Shown here one piece after another: positions 43,806 to 53,393 of a DNA stretch of 64,000 nt. Made by a program: the position numbers and the translations under genes. Under the pieces are notes generated by a model. The model had not been told where the DNA came from. It made no database searches and saw only the letters and a list, made by a program, of their open reading frames with translations. The stretch's first letter is position 1; each line of letters starts with the position of its first letter. This DNA comes from Paraburkholderia caffeinilytica (lineage in GTDB: Bacteria > Pseudomonadota > Gammaproteobacteria > Burkholderiales > Burkholderiaceae): assembly GCF_003368325.1 (NCBI RefSeq), contig NZ_CP031467.1:3782001-3846000 (forward strand). The letters run 5' to 3'.

Positions 43806-45041
43806 TCAGCGCGCCGTGTGGGCGATCGCGAGCGTCATCTGCTCCAGATAGCCGTCGAGCGAGAAATCGCGCTGCGCATCGGCGAACGCCTGGTCGGCGA
43901 GGCGCTGGGCAAACTCCGGCGCCGCGCGCAGCGTTTCAACCGCATCGACGAAACCCTCCACGTCGCCGGGTTTCACGAGCCAGCCATTCTTGCGATGCCG
44001 CAGGATTTCGGTGACGCCGCCCGCCGCCGCCGCGACCACGGGCCTCGCGGCCGCCATGCCCTCGATGATCACGCGCCCGAACGGTTCGGGTTCCGTCGAC
44101 GTATGCAGGATCACATCCATCGCTTTCATCCACGTCGGCATATCGTCACGGAAGCCGGCGAAATGAACGCGGTCCTCAATGCCGAGCTGCTCGGCCTGGC
44201 GATGTAGACTCTGCGCATAGGCGTGTTCGCCGAACAGCGCGGCGCCGACGAGCACAAGGTGTACGTCCGGCATGCGTGCCAGCGCGGCGAGCGCAATGTG
44301 CTGTCCTTTCCATGGCGCGAGACGCCCGAACAACCCGGCGAGCCAGGCCTTCTCCGGGAGACCGAGGCGACGGCGCAGCATGGCCATGTCGCTGGCGTCG
44401 ATTCGACTGAATTCACTGGCATCGATGCCGTTGTGGACGACCGGCACCGCGTCGGCGGAGAGACCGGTAAGTGCGATCAGCGAGTTCGCCGACGCCCGTG
44501 AATTGGCGACCACATGATCGACGGCATGCCGCACGAGCCACTTCACAATAAACAGTTGCGCGTGCCCGAAGTGTTCGCGCGACATGATGTCGTGCAAATG
44601 CCAGATCACACGTTTGCGATGCAGCGGCTTGCCGAGCGCGCCGAGCACGAGTGCCTTCTGCGTGTTGAGGAACAGCACGTCGAATGGCTTGGCCTGCTCG
44701 GCGATCGCGCGCACCTGCCGCCAGATTCCAGGCAGCGCGCGCAGCCAGTTGAGCTGCATCGCGTCGCGGTTGATGCCCGATACGTGCACCTCGTTGATCA
44801 CCTCCACGTGTACGCCCAATGCTTCGAGCCGTCCGCGAAACGGGCCTTCCGAAAGCAGCACGACCTTGCCGCGCTGGGTACACGCGGACGCGAGCGGCAG
44901 CAACGAAAATTCAGCGCCGCCCAACTGACCGCTCTGGTCGACGAACAGCACCGTGGGCGCCTCCGGGAGTTCCTGCGTGGTCGTCTCCGTTTGCGCCGGT
45001 TGGGCGAGCGGAAAGTGGCTGGTGAGTTCGGATGCGTTCAT
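43806..45041 (-). CDS. Family 4 (GT-B) glycosyltransferase, paralogue A
   Basis: A 411-residue GT-B transferase. The N-terminal domain is [20 protein letters not shown]. The C-terminal nucleotide-sugar domain contains [32 protein letters not shown] and the EX7E motif of [18 protein letters not shown]. The start at 45041 matches that chosen for its paralogue; a longer frame to 45086 exists. It is strongly similar to the product of 46020-47303, from which rpiA separates it. It presumably adds a sugar in exopolysaccharide or LPS synthesis. Donor unknown. Confidence 0.88.
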   Translation of the reverse strand: MNASELTSHFPLAQPAQTETTTQELPEAPTVLFVDQSGQLGGAEFSLLPLASACTQRGKVVLLSEGPFRGRLEALGVHVEVINEVHVSGINRDAMQLNWLRALPGIWRQVRAIAEQAKPFDVLFLNTQKALVLGALGKPLHRKRVIWHLHDIMSREHFGHAQLFIVKWLVRHAVDHVVANSRASANSLIALTGLSADAVPVVHNGIDASEFSRIDASDMAMLRRRLGLPEKAWLAGLFGRLAPWKGQHIALAALARMPDVHLVLVGAALFGEHAYAQSLHRQAEQLGIEDRVHFAGFRDDMPTWMKAMDVILHTSTEPEPFGRVIIEGMAAARPVVAAAAGGVTEILRHRKNGWLVKPGDVEGFVDAVETLRAAPEFAQRLADQAFADAQRDFSLDGYLEQMTLAIAHTAR

Positions 45042-45107
45042 CGTCGGGCGTGTAGGATAGCGAAATGAGATCAGTGGGACGGTCAACGAGGCGTGACCTG
45101 TGTGGCG

Positions 45108-45223
45108 TCATTATTCGCGGACTATCACGTGTTCAGTGTGGCCGTGCGTACGCACTGTGACTGACATGACCCTTACACTGGCTTGCTGGCTGTGGGCTGT
45201 TTGATAGGTTCCGGGATCATGAA
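45108..45223. repeat. Duplicated upstream segment, copy A
   Basis: Begins TCATTATTCGCGGACT and ends GGGATCATGAA. It is a diverged copy of 47365-47484, which lies in the same place upstream of the paralogous glycosyltransferase. In copy B the terminal ATG starts a real gene; in copy A it leads to no ORF of note. Confidence 0.65.
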
Positions 45224-45336
45224 TGCGGGCCGCTCGACGGGCACACGGCGGTTTTTTCGGCGAATCCACCCGATAAATCCAGCCTGGCGACGCCACTCCG
45301 GTAAACTTGCGGTTTTTACTGCAACCCGCATTCGCC

Positions 45337-46023
45337 ATGACCCAAGACGAACTCAAGCAACTGGTCGGCCAGGCCGCCGCCGACTACGTGAACGCCAACG
45401 TGCCCGAAGGCTCGGTGATCGGCGTCGGCACCGGCTCCACCGCGAACTGTTTTATCGACGCGCTAGCCGCCAGCAAGGCCCGTTATCGCGGCGCCGTGTC
45501 GAGCTCGCTCGCCACCACCGCGCGTCTGCAATCGCATGGTTTCAAGGTGCTCGACCTGAACGAAATCGATTCGCTGCCGGTGTATGTGGACGGCGCCGAC
45601 GAAATCGACCACAGCGGCGCGATGATCAAGGGCGGTGGCGGCGCGCTGACGCGCGAGAAAATCGTCGCGTCGGTGTCGGATGTATTCGTCTGCATCGCCG
45701 ACGCGAGCAAGCTGGTCGGCACGCTCGGCAACTTTCCGCTGCCGATTGAAGTCGTGCCGATGGCGCGCACCGCGATCGGCCGCCGCGTGACGGCGCTCGG
45801 CGGTGTGCCGGTGGTGCGCGTGACGAAGGAAGGGGTGCCGTTCATTACCGATAACGGCAACGAGATCCTCGACGTCAAGGGTCTGCGCATCAGCGACCCG
45901 CGCACGCTCGAAATGCAAATCAATGCGTGGCCGGGCGTGGTGACGGTGGGGCTCTTCGCGGGCCGCGGCGCGAATCTGTGCATGCTCGGCACGGAGACGG
46001 GCGTCGAGACGATCGCATATTAG
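45337..46023 (+). CDS. rpiA: Ribose-5-phosphate isomerase A
   Basis: A 228-residue RpiA of the pentose phosphate pathway (ribose-5-P to ribulose-5-P). Motifs are [15 protein letters not shown] (phosphate loop, ~30), [20 protein letters not shown] (catalytic Asp/Glu, ~85) with LTREKI, and [13 protein letters not shown] 45337 gives the usual [11 protein letters not shown] start. Its stop overlaps by 4 bp the stop of the convergent glycosyltransferase at 46020. It is a housekeeping gene enclosed by two glycosyltransferase paralogues. Confidence 0.97.
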   Translation: MTQDELKQLVGQAAADYVNANVPEGSVIGVGTGSTANCFIDALAASKARYRGAVSSSLATTARLQSHGFKVLDLNEIDSLPVYVDGADEIDHSGAMIKGGGGALTREKIVASVSDVFVCIADASKLVGTLGNFPLPIEVVPMARTAIGRRVTALGGVPVVRVTKEGVPFITDNGNEILDVKGLRISDPRTLEMQINAWPGVVTVGLFAGRGANLCMLGTETGVETIAY

Positions 46024-47303
46024 CGCGCGGCTTGCCCGATCGCCTGCATCATCCGCTGCAAATACTGATCCACCGAAAACCCGGCTTGTGCATCGGCCAG
46101 CGCCTGATCCACGAGGCGCTGCGCCAGTGCCGGATCGGCGCGCAATACGCCGATCGCATCGGCCAGCGCGGCCGCATCCCCCGGTTTCACTAGCCAGCCA
46201 TTGCGCCGATGCCGCACGATCTCGGTCACGCCGCCCGCGGCCGCCGCGATCACCGGGCGCGCGGCCGCCATGCCTTCGACGATCACCCGCCCGAACGGCT
46301 CCGGCTCGGTCGAGGTGTGCAAGATCACGTCCATCGCTTTCATCCACGCCGGCACGTCTTCCTGAAAGCCCGCGAAATGCACGCGCTCCGCGACGCCCAG
46401 TGCCTCGGCCTGCTCGTGCAGGCGTTGCGCGTACGCGTCCTCGCCGAATAGCGCCGCGCCGACCAGCGCCAGGTGCACGCCGGGCAGCCGCGCCATTGCC
46501 TCGAGCGCAATGTGCTGACCTTTCCACGGCGCGAGACGGCCGAACAAACCCGCCAGCCACGCATGCTCCGGCAAACCCAGTCGCGTGCGCAGCGCGGCCA
46601 TGTCGCTGTCGTCGATGCGCTTGAATGCGTCGATGTCGATACCGTTGTAGACGACCGGCACCGAATCGGCCGCGATGCCCGTCAGCGCGATCAGCGAGCG
46701 CTTCGATGCCTGCGAATTCGCAACCACGTGGTCAACCGCGAAGCGCACCAGCCATTTGATAACGCTCAACTGCACACGTCCAAAATGCTCGCGGGTCAGG
46801 ATATCGTGCTGATACCAGATCACCGGTTTGCGATGCAGCGGTTTGCCGAGCGCGCCGAGCACGAGTGCTTTTTGTGTGTTGAGAAACATCACGTCGAAGG
46901 CTCGCGCGCGCGCCGCGATTGCACGGACGTGGCGCAGGATGCCGGGCACGACGCGCAGACAGGTCAACCCGGACGCCTGCCGAACGATGCCCGATACACG
47001 CGGGTCGTTCAGCACCTGCACGCGTGCGCCGAGCGTTTCGAGCCGCACGCGAAATGGACCGTCGGAAAGCAGCACGACTTCGCTGCGCGCGATGCAGCTG
47101 CCGGCCAGTTGCAGGAGCGCGAATTCCGCACCGCCGAGTTGGCCGCTCTGGTCGACGAATAGCACGCTCGGCATTGTCGTCGGGAGCGTTGCCGGAGTGG
47201 CCGCCGCTACCGTTGACGCGGGCGCGGCAGATGGATCGACCAGGGCCTGCTGAACCAGCGGCAAGGAATGGGCGAGTGGCGTAGCGTCGATCGTCGGGCG
47301 CAT
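46020..47303 (-). CDS. Family 4 (GT-B) glycosyltransferase, paralogue B
   Basis: A 427-residue transferase strongly similar to paralogue [53 protein letters not shown] and [18 protein letters not shown] (EX7E). An Ala/Pro-rich N-terminal stretch (~16-45) is longer than in A. The start at 47303 corresponds to that of A; a longer frame reaches 47417. It is divergent from the glycosyltransferase at 47480, with which it shares the upstream region. Confidence 0.88.
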   Translation of the reverse strand: MRPTIDATPLAHSLPLVQQALVDPSAAPASTVAAATPATLPTTMPSVLFVDQSGQLGGAEFALLQLAGSCIARSEVVLLSDGPFRVRLETLGARVQVLNDPRVSGIVRQASGLTCLRVVPGILRHVRAIAARARAFDVMFLNTQKALVLGALGKPLHRKPVIWYQHDILTREHFGRVQLSVIKWLVRFAVDHVVANSQASKRSLIALTGIAADSVPVVYNGIDIDAFKRIDDSDMAALRTRLGLPEHAWLAGLFGRLAPWKGQHIALEAMARLPGVHLALVGAALFGEDAYAQRLHEQAEALGVAERVHFAGFQEDVPAWMKAMDVILHTSTEPEPFGRVIVEGMAAARPVIAAAAGGVTEIVRHRRNGWLVKPGDAAALADAIGVLRADPALAQRLVDQALADAQAGFSVDQYLQRMMQAIGQAAR

Positions 47304-47364
47304 AAAGTGCAAAGTCGGACGAAGTGATCGGGCTCGCCGTTCGCAAGAAGCGAATAGCGAGTCC

Positions 47365-47484
47365 TCATTATTCGCGGACTGTCGCGCGTCGAATGTGGGC
47401 ATACGCACGCACGGCAAATGATGCGGAACTTACACTCGTTGCTATGGCCATGGGTCGTTAATCAATAGGCGGGGAGATCATGAA
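47365..47484. repeat. Duplicated upstream segment, copy B
   Basis: Homologous to 45108-45223: TCATTATTCGCGGACT at the left, CTTACACT in the middle, GATCATGAA at the right. It is the divergent promoter region of two glycosyltransferase genes. Confidence 0.65.
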
Positions 47485-48697
47485 AGTGGCGATCGTGCAC
47501 GACTGGCTCGTCGCACCCGGCGGCGCCGAGAAAGTGCTCGAACAGATCATCGAGTGTTTCCCCGATGCCGATCTCTTCAGCCTCGTCGATTTCCTCGAAG
47601 ACCGCGGGCCGGTAGGCGGCAAACCTGTCACTACGTCGTTCATCCAGGGGCTGCCGTTTGCGCGGCGCCACTATCGCGCGTATCTGCCGTTGATGCCGCT
47701 GGCGGTCGAGCAGTTCGATCTCTCCGGTTACGACCTCATCATCACGAGTTCCTATGCGGTCGCGAAGGGGGTGCTGGTCGGCCCCGATCAGACGCACGTG
47801 AGCTACGTGCATTCGCCGATGCGCTACGCGTGGGATCTGCAACATCAGTATTTGCGCGAAGCGAATCTGATGCGCGGGCCGAAGTCATGGCTCGTGCGTG
47901 CGTTGCTTCACTATCTGCGCGGCTGGGATTCGCACTCGGCGAACAGCGTCGATCGTCTGATCGCGAATTCGCAATTCGTCGGACGGCGCGTGATGAAAAC
48001 TTACCGGCGCGATGCTGCCGTGATTCCGCCGCCCGTCGACGTACACAAGTTCGAGTTGTGCACGCACAAGGAAGACTTCTATCTGACCGCCTCGCGGATG
48101 GTGCCTTACAAGCGCATTGATCTGATCGTCGAAACCTTCAACGCGACGCCGCACCGCAAGCTGATCGTGATCGGCGACGGACCGGAGATGGCAGCGATTC
48201 GCGCCAAGGCCGGTCCGAATGTAACGATCCTCGGCTATCAGCCATTCCAGGTTCTCAAGGATCATCTGCAACGCGCGCGCGCCTTCGTGTTCGCCGCCGA
48301 GGAAGACTTCGGTATCGTCGCGCTCGAAGCGCAGGCGTGCGGCACGCCGGTCATCGCGTTCGGCAAGGGGGGCGCGCTCGAAACGGTGGTGCCGATCGGC
48401 GAGCCACGTCCTACCGGCGTGTATTTCGGATGCCAAACGGTCGTGTCGATGCTCGACGCGATTGACCGCTTCGAGCGGCAGGGTGAACAGATCACGCCGG
48501 CGGCATGCCGCGCGAATGCGGAGCGTTTTTCCGCGGCGGTTTTCCGGCGCGCCTTCATGGCTGAGGTGACGCGCACGATCGCGGCGTCCGGCTGGCGTTT
48601 GAGGGTCGCGGCGACAGAGCGGATCGAACCCGATCTGGCCACCGAGGATCTCGCATGGCCCGGCGAACGGGCGCAAGGAGGGAGTTGGGGACGCTGA
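47480..48697 (+). CDS. Family 4 glycosyltransferase (mannosyltransferase-like)
   Basis: A 405-residue GT-B enzyme. It begins VAIVHDWLVAPGGAEKVLEQ, with a later THVSYVHSPMRYAWDLQHQY. The donor domain has YLTASRMVPYKRIDLIVETF, GDGPEM and the EX7E motif in EEDFGIVALEAQACGTPVIA. This resembles WbaZ-like mannosyltransferases of O-antigen and exopolysaccharide loci. The start follows GGGGAG. The C-terminal ~40 residues are poorly conserved. Confidence 0.88.
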   Translation: MKVAIVHDWLVAPGGAEKVLEQIIECFPDADLFSLVDFLEDRGPVGGKPVTTSFIQGLPFARRHYRAYLPLMPLAVEQFDLSGYDLIITSSYAVAKGVLVGPDQTHVSYVHSPMRYAWDLQHQYLREANLMRGPKSWLVRALLHYLRGWDSHSANSVDRLIANSQFVGRRVMKTYRRDAAVIPPPVDVHKFELCTHKEDFYLTASRMVPYKRIDLIVETFNATPHRKLIVIGDGPEMAAIRAKAGPNVTILGYQPFQVLKDHLQRARAFVFAAEEDFGIVALEAQACGTPVIAFGKGGALETVVPIGEPRPTGVYFGCQTVVSMLDAIDRFERQGEQITPAACRANAERFSAAVFRRAFMAEVTRTIAASGWRLRVAATERIEPDLATEDLAWPGERAQGGSWGR

Positions 48698-48743
48698 ATC
48701 GGGTGAGTTCGCTTGCAGGTCATGAAGCGCGGCAGACTATCTC

Positions 48744-48784
48744 TTTATTCGCATATTGCGAACGTCGCAATATGCGAATAAAAT
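48744..48784 (+). promoter_or_regulatory. Nested palindromic operator and promoter of higBA
   Basis: Arms 48744-48761 and 48765-48782 are perfect 18-bp inverted repeats around a 3-nt centre. Each arm holds its own palindrome, TTCGCA-TAT-TGCGAA (48748-48762) and TCGCA-ATA-TGCGA (48765-48777). A promoter TTGCGA (48756-48761), 17 bp, TAAAAT (48779-48784) lies across it. This suits cooperative repression by the HigA dimer. Confidence 0.65.
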
Positions 48785-48922
48785 GCTTTTGTCGTAAGGC
48801 AGTAAGCCATGGCTGGCTGTTCGGCCTATGCCGTCCGGCTGGCTATCGGTGTCGATCCTGTCCTATTAGCCTTGCAGGTAGAGCGTGCATGTTTGGTGCG
48901 CGTGTACAGGCGAGGAAATTCG

Positions 48923-49222
48923 ATGCGGGTCATTTCAAAGAAAGCGTTGCAGGACTTCATAAAAAGACATCCGGAGGCGCGCAGTGCGTTGTTGACGTGG
49001 TACTCACTGGCGCAGGCTTGCCTCGCGTATGGCTATAACGACCTGAAGCAGACGTTCGCGGGCGTGGACTACGTGCCGCCGCAATACACTGTGTTCGATG
49101 TGGGCGGCAACCGGTTCCGGATCATCGCGGCGATTCACTACAACAGGCAGTCGTTGTTCGTTCGTCATGTATTGACGCATTCCGAATACGACCTTTGGAC
49201 GAGGAAGAATCTAAACTCATGA
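48923..49222 (+). CDS. higB: HigB-family type II toxin (mRNA interferase)
   Basis: A 99-residue RelE-superfamily toxin of the HigB type (PF09907). It starts RVISKKALQDFIKRHPEA, with WYSLAQACLAYGYNDLKQTF in the middle and FDVGGNRFRIIAAIHYNRQS then VRHVLTHSEYDLW at the end, all family hallmarks. Such toxins cut mRNA on the ribosome. ATG 48923 follows GAGGAAA. Toxin-first order and a 4-bp ATGA overlap with the antitoxin are typical of higBA. Confidence 0.92.
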   Translation: MRVISKKALQDFIKRHPEARSALLTWYSLAQACLAYGYNDLKQTFAGVDYVPPQYTVFDVGGNRFRIIAAIHYNRQSLFVRHVLTHSEYDLWTRKNLNS

Positions 49223-49641
49223 ATGCCGATCGCCTTCCGGGAGCCTTTCCCGACATCGCTCAGACCTGGGCCGCATTGCAAACCCAGTTGCCCATCACAC
49301 CCATTCGCAGCGAGCAGGACTATCAGAAGATGGTGCGGCTCGCCAACGCGCTCGCCGATCACCTGAACGGTAACGAGGAGGATCCGCTGGCCGATCTGTT
49401 TGCGATCGTCACCGACCTGATCGAAAGCTGGGAAGTGAACAACGTGACGATCCCGAAAGCGGAGCCGCGTGAGGTGTTGCGGCACCTGCTGGAAACCCAC
49501 GGACTCAAGCAGAAGGACCTGATCGGCATCGCATCGCCCACCGTGGTGAGCGATATTCTCGCGGGCCGGCGCGCCATCAGCAAAAAGGTGGCAAAGGCGC
49601 TTGCCGTACGCTTTCATACCGACGTCAGCGCGTTTCTGTAA
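49219..49641 (+). CDS. higA: HigA-family antitoxin, XRE-type
   Basis: A 140-residue antitoxin. The N-terminal helical part reads IRSEQDYQKMVRLANALADH. The C-terminal helix-turn-helix (~85-135) is LRHLLETHGLKQKDLIGIAS followed by VVSDILAGRRAISKKVAKAL. It neutralises HigB and should repress the operon through the palindromes at 48744-48782. It overlaps the toxin stop by 4 bp, allowing coupled translation. Length is usual for the larger HigA subtype. Confidence 0.92.
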   Translation: MNADRLPGAFPDIAQTWAALQTQLPITPIRSEQDYQKMVRLANALADHLNGNEEDPLADLFAIVTDLIESWEVNNVTIPKAEPREVLRHLLETHGLKQKDLIGIASPTVVSDILAGRRAISKKVAKALAVRFHTDVSAFL

Positions 49642-49691
49642 GAGCGGCGCAGCTTCGCGCCGTTCCATACGCCTGAACCTCAAACTTATGC

Positions 49692-49726
49692 AAAAGGGCT
49701 GTGCCTCGATCCGGCACAGCCCTTTT
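49692..49726. terminator. Bidirectional terminator between higA and the EPS operon
   Basis: AAAAGGGCTGTGCC (49692-49705) and GGCACAGCCCTTTT (49713-49726) form a 14-bp stem. It has T runs on the plus strand and, through the A run, on the minus strand, so it can end both converging transcripts. Confidence 0.8.
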
Positions 49727-49749
49727 GCGTTGTACGCCTTTAATCCGAT

Positions 49750-52137
49750 CTATCGTGATTCGTGAGTATCGAGCGGATCGCCGGCGGAGTAGGTGTACGC
49801 ATACGCGTAGTCGTACGTGCCGTTCCTGTTGTGGCTCTTGAGCGGCACCGCATTCATCACGCCGCCCACCACCCGGGCCCGCGCGCGCCGCAGCTTCTTC
49901 AGCGTCTCGGCCACGTGGCCTTCCGTGTGAGCGCCGGACCGCATGACCAGCACCGTGGACCCGGCGATATGCGCAATCACCGCCGCATCGGCCACCGCCA
50001 GCACTGGCGGCGTATCGACGATCACCAGATCGAACTCCTGCTCGAAGCGCGTGAGGATTTCGCCGAAGCGCATCGACGTCAGAATCTCGGATGGATTCGG
50101 CGGATAAGCGCCTGTCGCGATGAAGTGCAAGCCATCCACGCCCGTGGCGCGCGCCGCGACTTCAAGGTCGACCTGGCCGGTCAGCAGTTCGGTCAGGCCA
50201 CCATTGGGCGAGCGGCCGAGATACTGCGCAAGGCGGCCGCGCCGCAGATCGGCGTCGATCAGCAGCACGCGTTTGCCCGATTCCGCAATCAGTGCTGCCA
50301 GATTCGCGCATAGAAAGCTTTTGCCATCCGAGGGCGCCGGGCTTGTTATCGCCACGATGCGGTTGGGCGCGTCGACCAGGCCGAATTCCAGCGTGGCGCG
50401 CAATCCGCGCAGGCTCTCCACCGTTGAGTCGTACGGATGGGTCTTCACCAGCAGGGGCCGCATGGGTGTCTTGCCCAACGCAACGACGGTTTGCCTACCG
50501 ACGTGCACCTTGTTCTCGCGACCCGCCGCCGAGCGAGACCGAAGCATGCGTGCCATGCCCGACGACTGCGCCGACACTTCGGTCGGCGTCGACTTCGGGC
50601 TGGGCAGGGCCGCGGCGCGCGCGGCGCTCAACTGCCGGTCGCTACGCGCCTGTTCCGGGCTAAAGGCGATCGAGCCGAAGATCGGCAACTGGAAGCGCCG
50701 CTCGACGAACTCGGGGTCGGCCACGCCGGTGAAGAACGTGCGGCGGCAGAACGCGAACAGGATGCCGGCGATGATGCCGAGTACCGTGCCGGCCGAAATG
50801 ATCAACGCCGACTTCGGCCGCACCGGCGATAACGGCAGCAACGCTTCATCGATGATATGCACGTTGCCGATCGTCCCGGCACGCGAAATCGACAGCTCCT
50901 GGGTTTTGTTCAGCAAGGCCACGTAGATTTCCTCGGCGACCTTCGCATCGCGCTGCAAGGCGAGGGCGTTTCGCTCGGAACTCGGCAGTGTGGTGAAGTG
51001 ATCTTCGAAACGCGCTTTCTCCCGCATCATGGCCGCTATTTGCGAGTCGACCTGCAGGACTTCCGGGCTCTCTGCGGTGAAGCGTTGCAGCAACTGCGCA
51101 CGCATGATACGCAGCGACGCAATCTGCTTTTCGTAGTCCAGACCGCCGGCGAGGTAGACCCCGGCTTCCTGGGTCGGCTGGAACGAGCCGACTCGGGACT
51201 GGTATTCCGAAAGCGCGGTTTCGGCTTTTTTCACTTCGTCGCGCAGATGCGGCAGTTCGCTGTTCAGGAAGCTCAGCATGCGGCTCGCTTCTTCCTGTGC
51301 GCGGTCGGTGCGCTGCTTCAGATACGAGGCGGCTACCGCATTGGTGATCGCCGTGATCGCGTGCGGATCGGTGCCCATGTACGACAGTTGCACCACGCCG
51401 GTTTCACGGCCTTTCTCGCTGACTTGCAGACCGGAAGAGAGTCCCGCCACGGCGTCCAGCTGGTTGAAGCGCGTGACGTAGAACTCGGTGCCCGGACGCG
51501 CCACCAGCGTCTTGACGAGCAGCGTAACGCCGTTGCCGCTGGCTTCCTGGCCGGCCACGCCGGTCAGGATCTGTTGACCGAACCCGTCGCTCAGTTCATA
51601 GCGGCCCTGGTCGAGCGCGCGCAGCGTCAGTTGCGCTCCTTCGAGCGGCTTCGGCACCGTGATCGAGCTGACCGCGAATTGCTCGCCGCCCCACGCATAC
51701 GAAGTCATGCCGAACGCCGCACCGAGCGGATGGCCCGGGCGCGCGAAGAACGACGAGATCTTGCCGAGCACCGGCATGGTCTTCGGCGCCACGCTGAAGT
51801 TCAGCTTGAACTGCTCGACCACCGGCTCCACGACCGCGCGGCTCTTGATGATCTCGATTTCCGCGTCGGTGTGCATGGGGCCCACGGACGGCATGAGCGA
51901 TAGCGCGACCTGACTCGGCGTGCTGTTACCGGTCTGCGCTTCGACCTGAAGCAACGCGTCGGCGGAATAGATCGGCGTAGCGATCTTGCTATAGACCACC
52001 GCGGCCAGAATGATGCAGCCTGCGATGCCGATCACCCACCAGATCTGATCGATGACGATGCGCAGCAGGTCGAGCATGACTGCGTCTTCGTCGCCGCCTG
52101 GCGCCGGTCCTTGGTCCAGCATGTCATACGTACTCAT
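49750..52137 (-). CDS. bceF: Polysaccharide co-polymerase/tyrosine autokinase (Wzc/BceF type)
   Basis: A 795-residue inner-membrane protein controlling exopolysaccharide chain length and export. The N-terminal Wzz domain has two membrane helices (~33-53, IDQIWWVIGIAGCIILAAVV, and ~455-475) around a coiled-coil periplasmic part. The cytoplasmic BY-kinase has Walker A SDGKSFLCANLAAL, Walker A' VLLIDADLRRG and Walker B LVIVDTPPVLAVADA. The C-terminus is a Tyr cluster, GTYDYAYAYTYS, the autophosphorylation tail. It is last in the operon, 23 bp after the export lipoprotein. The gene name is by analogy with Burkholderia bce. Confidence 0.93.
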   Translation of the reverse strand: MSTYDMLDQGPAPGGDEDAVMLDLLRIVIDQIWWVIGIAGCIILAAVVYSKIATPIYSADALLQVEAQTGNSTPSQVALSLMPSVGPMHTDAEIEIIKSRAVVEPVVEQFKLNFSVAPKTMPVLGKISSFFARPGHPLGAAFGMTSYAWGGEQFAVSSITVPKPLEGAQLTLRALDQGRYELSDGFGQQILTGVAGQEASGNGVTLLVKTLVARPGTEFYVTRFNQLDAVAGLSSGLQVSEKGRETGVVQLSYMGTDPHAITAITNAVAASYLKQRTDRAQEEASRMLSFLNSELPHLRDEVKKAETALSEYQSRVGSFQPTQEAGVYLAGGLDYEKQIASLRIMRAQLLQRFTAESPEVLQVDSQIAAMMREKARFEDHFTTLPSSERNALALQRDAKVAEEIYVALLNKTQELSISRAGTIGNVHIIDEALLPLSPVRPKSALIISAGTVLGIIAGILFAFCRRTFFTGVADPEFVERRFQLPIFGSIAFSPEQARSDRQLSAARAAALPSPKSTPTEVSAQSSGMARMLRSRSAAGRENKVHVGRQTVVALGKTPMRPLLVKTHPYDSTVESLRGLRATLEFGLVDAPNRIVAITSPAPSDGKSFLCANLAALIAESGKRVLLIDADLRRGRLAQYLGRSPNGGLTELLTGQVDLEVAARATGVDGLHFIATGAYPPNPSEILTSMRFGEILTRFEQEFDLVIVDTPPVLAVADAAVIAHIAGSTVLVMRSGAHTEGHVAETLKKLRRARARVVGGVMNAVPLKSHNRNGTYDYAYAYTYSAGDPLDTHESR

Positions 52138-52160
52138 AGTGATACTCCGTCGCGAGCGTT

Positions 52161-53357
52161 TTATCTGGACAACTGCACCGTGTAGAAGATGGACTGCAGG
52201 GTCGGCGTGATCTGTTCGAGTGCGCGGTTAAAGCGTGCCGAGCTCGCGACCTGCACGTACACCACATCCTTCGGCTGGAGTTCGAACTTGGTCATCAGCA
52301 TCAACGCGTCGACCTGCGTCATGTCGAGCTGATAGACGTCGGGCGTGAGCGTCTTGTCGGCGCCGCGCACCACGTACACGAAGCGTGGATCGCCGGTTTT
52401 GACGTCGAGACTGCCGGCGCCGGTGAGCGCGTCGGCGAGCGTCAGACGGCCGCGGTTCATCGGCAGCGAGGTCGGCTTGTTCACTTCGCCGAGTACGAAG
52501 ACGCGGCTGTTCGAACGGTCCGGCACGTCGATGATGTCGCCGTCTTTCAGCAGGACGTTCTGTTGCGGATCGCCGGTTTCGAGCAGCGCGGCGACGTCGA
52601 CCGTGTAGCGTTTGCCGTCGCGGGTCACGCCGACGTTCTGCAGATCCGCGTCGGGCAACGCGCCGCCCGCGCGATTGATCGCATCGAGCACGGTCAGCGG
52701 CGTATCGGTAATCGCTTCGGAGGCGGGGGTGCGCAGATTGCCGGTCACCTGCACAGACTGGCTGTTGAAACCCGACACGCGCACGTCGAGTTGAGGATTG
52801 CGGATCGTCTTCGCGAGGCCCTTCGTCAGCGACTCCTGAACCTGCTGCGCGGTCATGCCGACCACCTTGATGCGGCCCACGCGCGGAAAGAAGATCGTGC
52901 CGTTGTTGGCGACGCGTACGGTCAGTCCGCCTTCACCGCCGCCTGTCAGCGTCGGCGCGATCGGTGTCGCGCCCTGCGTTTGCGTGGGACCGGGCGAGGG
53001 TGTCGAGCTGCCGCTGGAAGAGGGGAGCGGGGGTACATTCGCGCCCGTGCCGCCACCGGTCAGTTCCGGGTGATCCCAGACAATGATGCTCAACTGATCG
53101 CCGATGCCGAGCCGGTAGTCGTAAGTGCTGCGCGTCTTCGCCGTCAGGCACGACAGCGGGCAGACGGCCGGCACGGCGGCTGCGCGCTGCTGGCGAAAAT
53201 AGCCGACGTCGATCGTGTGTACCGGAAACTTCTCCGCGGTCTGCTCCGGCGGAGCAGGCGGCTCCAGCCGCTTGCTGTCCAGATAGGGGCCCGGCGCCAG
53301 TGAGCAGGCGCATAGCGTTGCGGCCGCGAGCCCTGCGGCGATTGTTTTGATAGTCAT
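52161..53357 (-). CDS. bceE: Outer-membrane polysaccharide export lipoprotein (Wza/BceE type)
   Basis: A 398-residue OPX-family protein. A lipoprotein signal with lipobox TLCACS lies near residue 19. The Poly_export domain starts YRLGIGDQLSIIVWDHPELT (~83), and SLBB-type domains follow (GNLRTPASEAITDTPLTVLD and FVLGEVNKPTSLPMNRGRLT). An unusual Gly/Ser/Pro-rich insertion of ~45 residues (about 103-145) interrupts the export domain. It lies downstream of the GT2 gene and upstream of the kinase, as in Wza-Wzc pairs. The name is by analogy. Confidence 0.92.
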   Translation of the reverse strand: MTIKTIAAGLAAATLCACSLAPGPYLDSKRLEPPAPPEQTAEKFPVHTIDVGYFRQQRAAAVPAVCPLSCLTAKTRSTYDYRLGIGDQLSIIVWDHPELTGGGTGANVPPLPSSSGSSTPSPGPTQTQGATPIAPTLTGGGEGGLTVRVANNGTIFFPRVGRIKVVGMTAQQVQESLTKGLAKTIRNPQLDVRVSGFNSQSVQVTGNLRTPASEAITDTPLTVLDAINRAGGALPDADLQNVGVTRDGKRYTVDVAALLETGDPQQNVLLKDGDIIDVPDRSNSRVFVLGEVNKPTSLPMNRGRLTLADALTGAGSLDVKTGDPRFVYVVRGADKTLTPDVYQLDMTQVDALMLMTKFELQPKDVVYVQVASSARFNRALEQITPTLQSIFYTVQLSR

Positions 53358-53393
53358 TTCGTGGTCCCTCGCGTGAGGCAGCGCACTGATCGA

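Noticed and set aside
50857..51903. 348-codon plus-strand frame
   Set aside because: Antisense to the Wzc-type kinase; Arg/His/Leu-rich, no motif.
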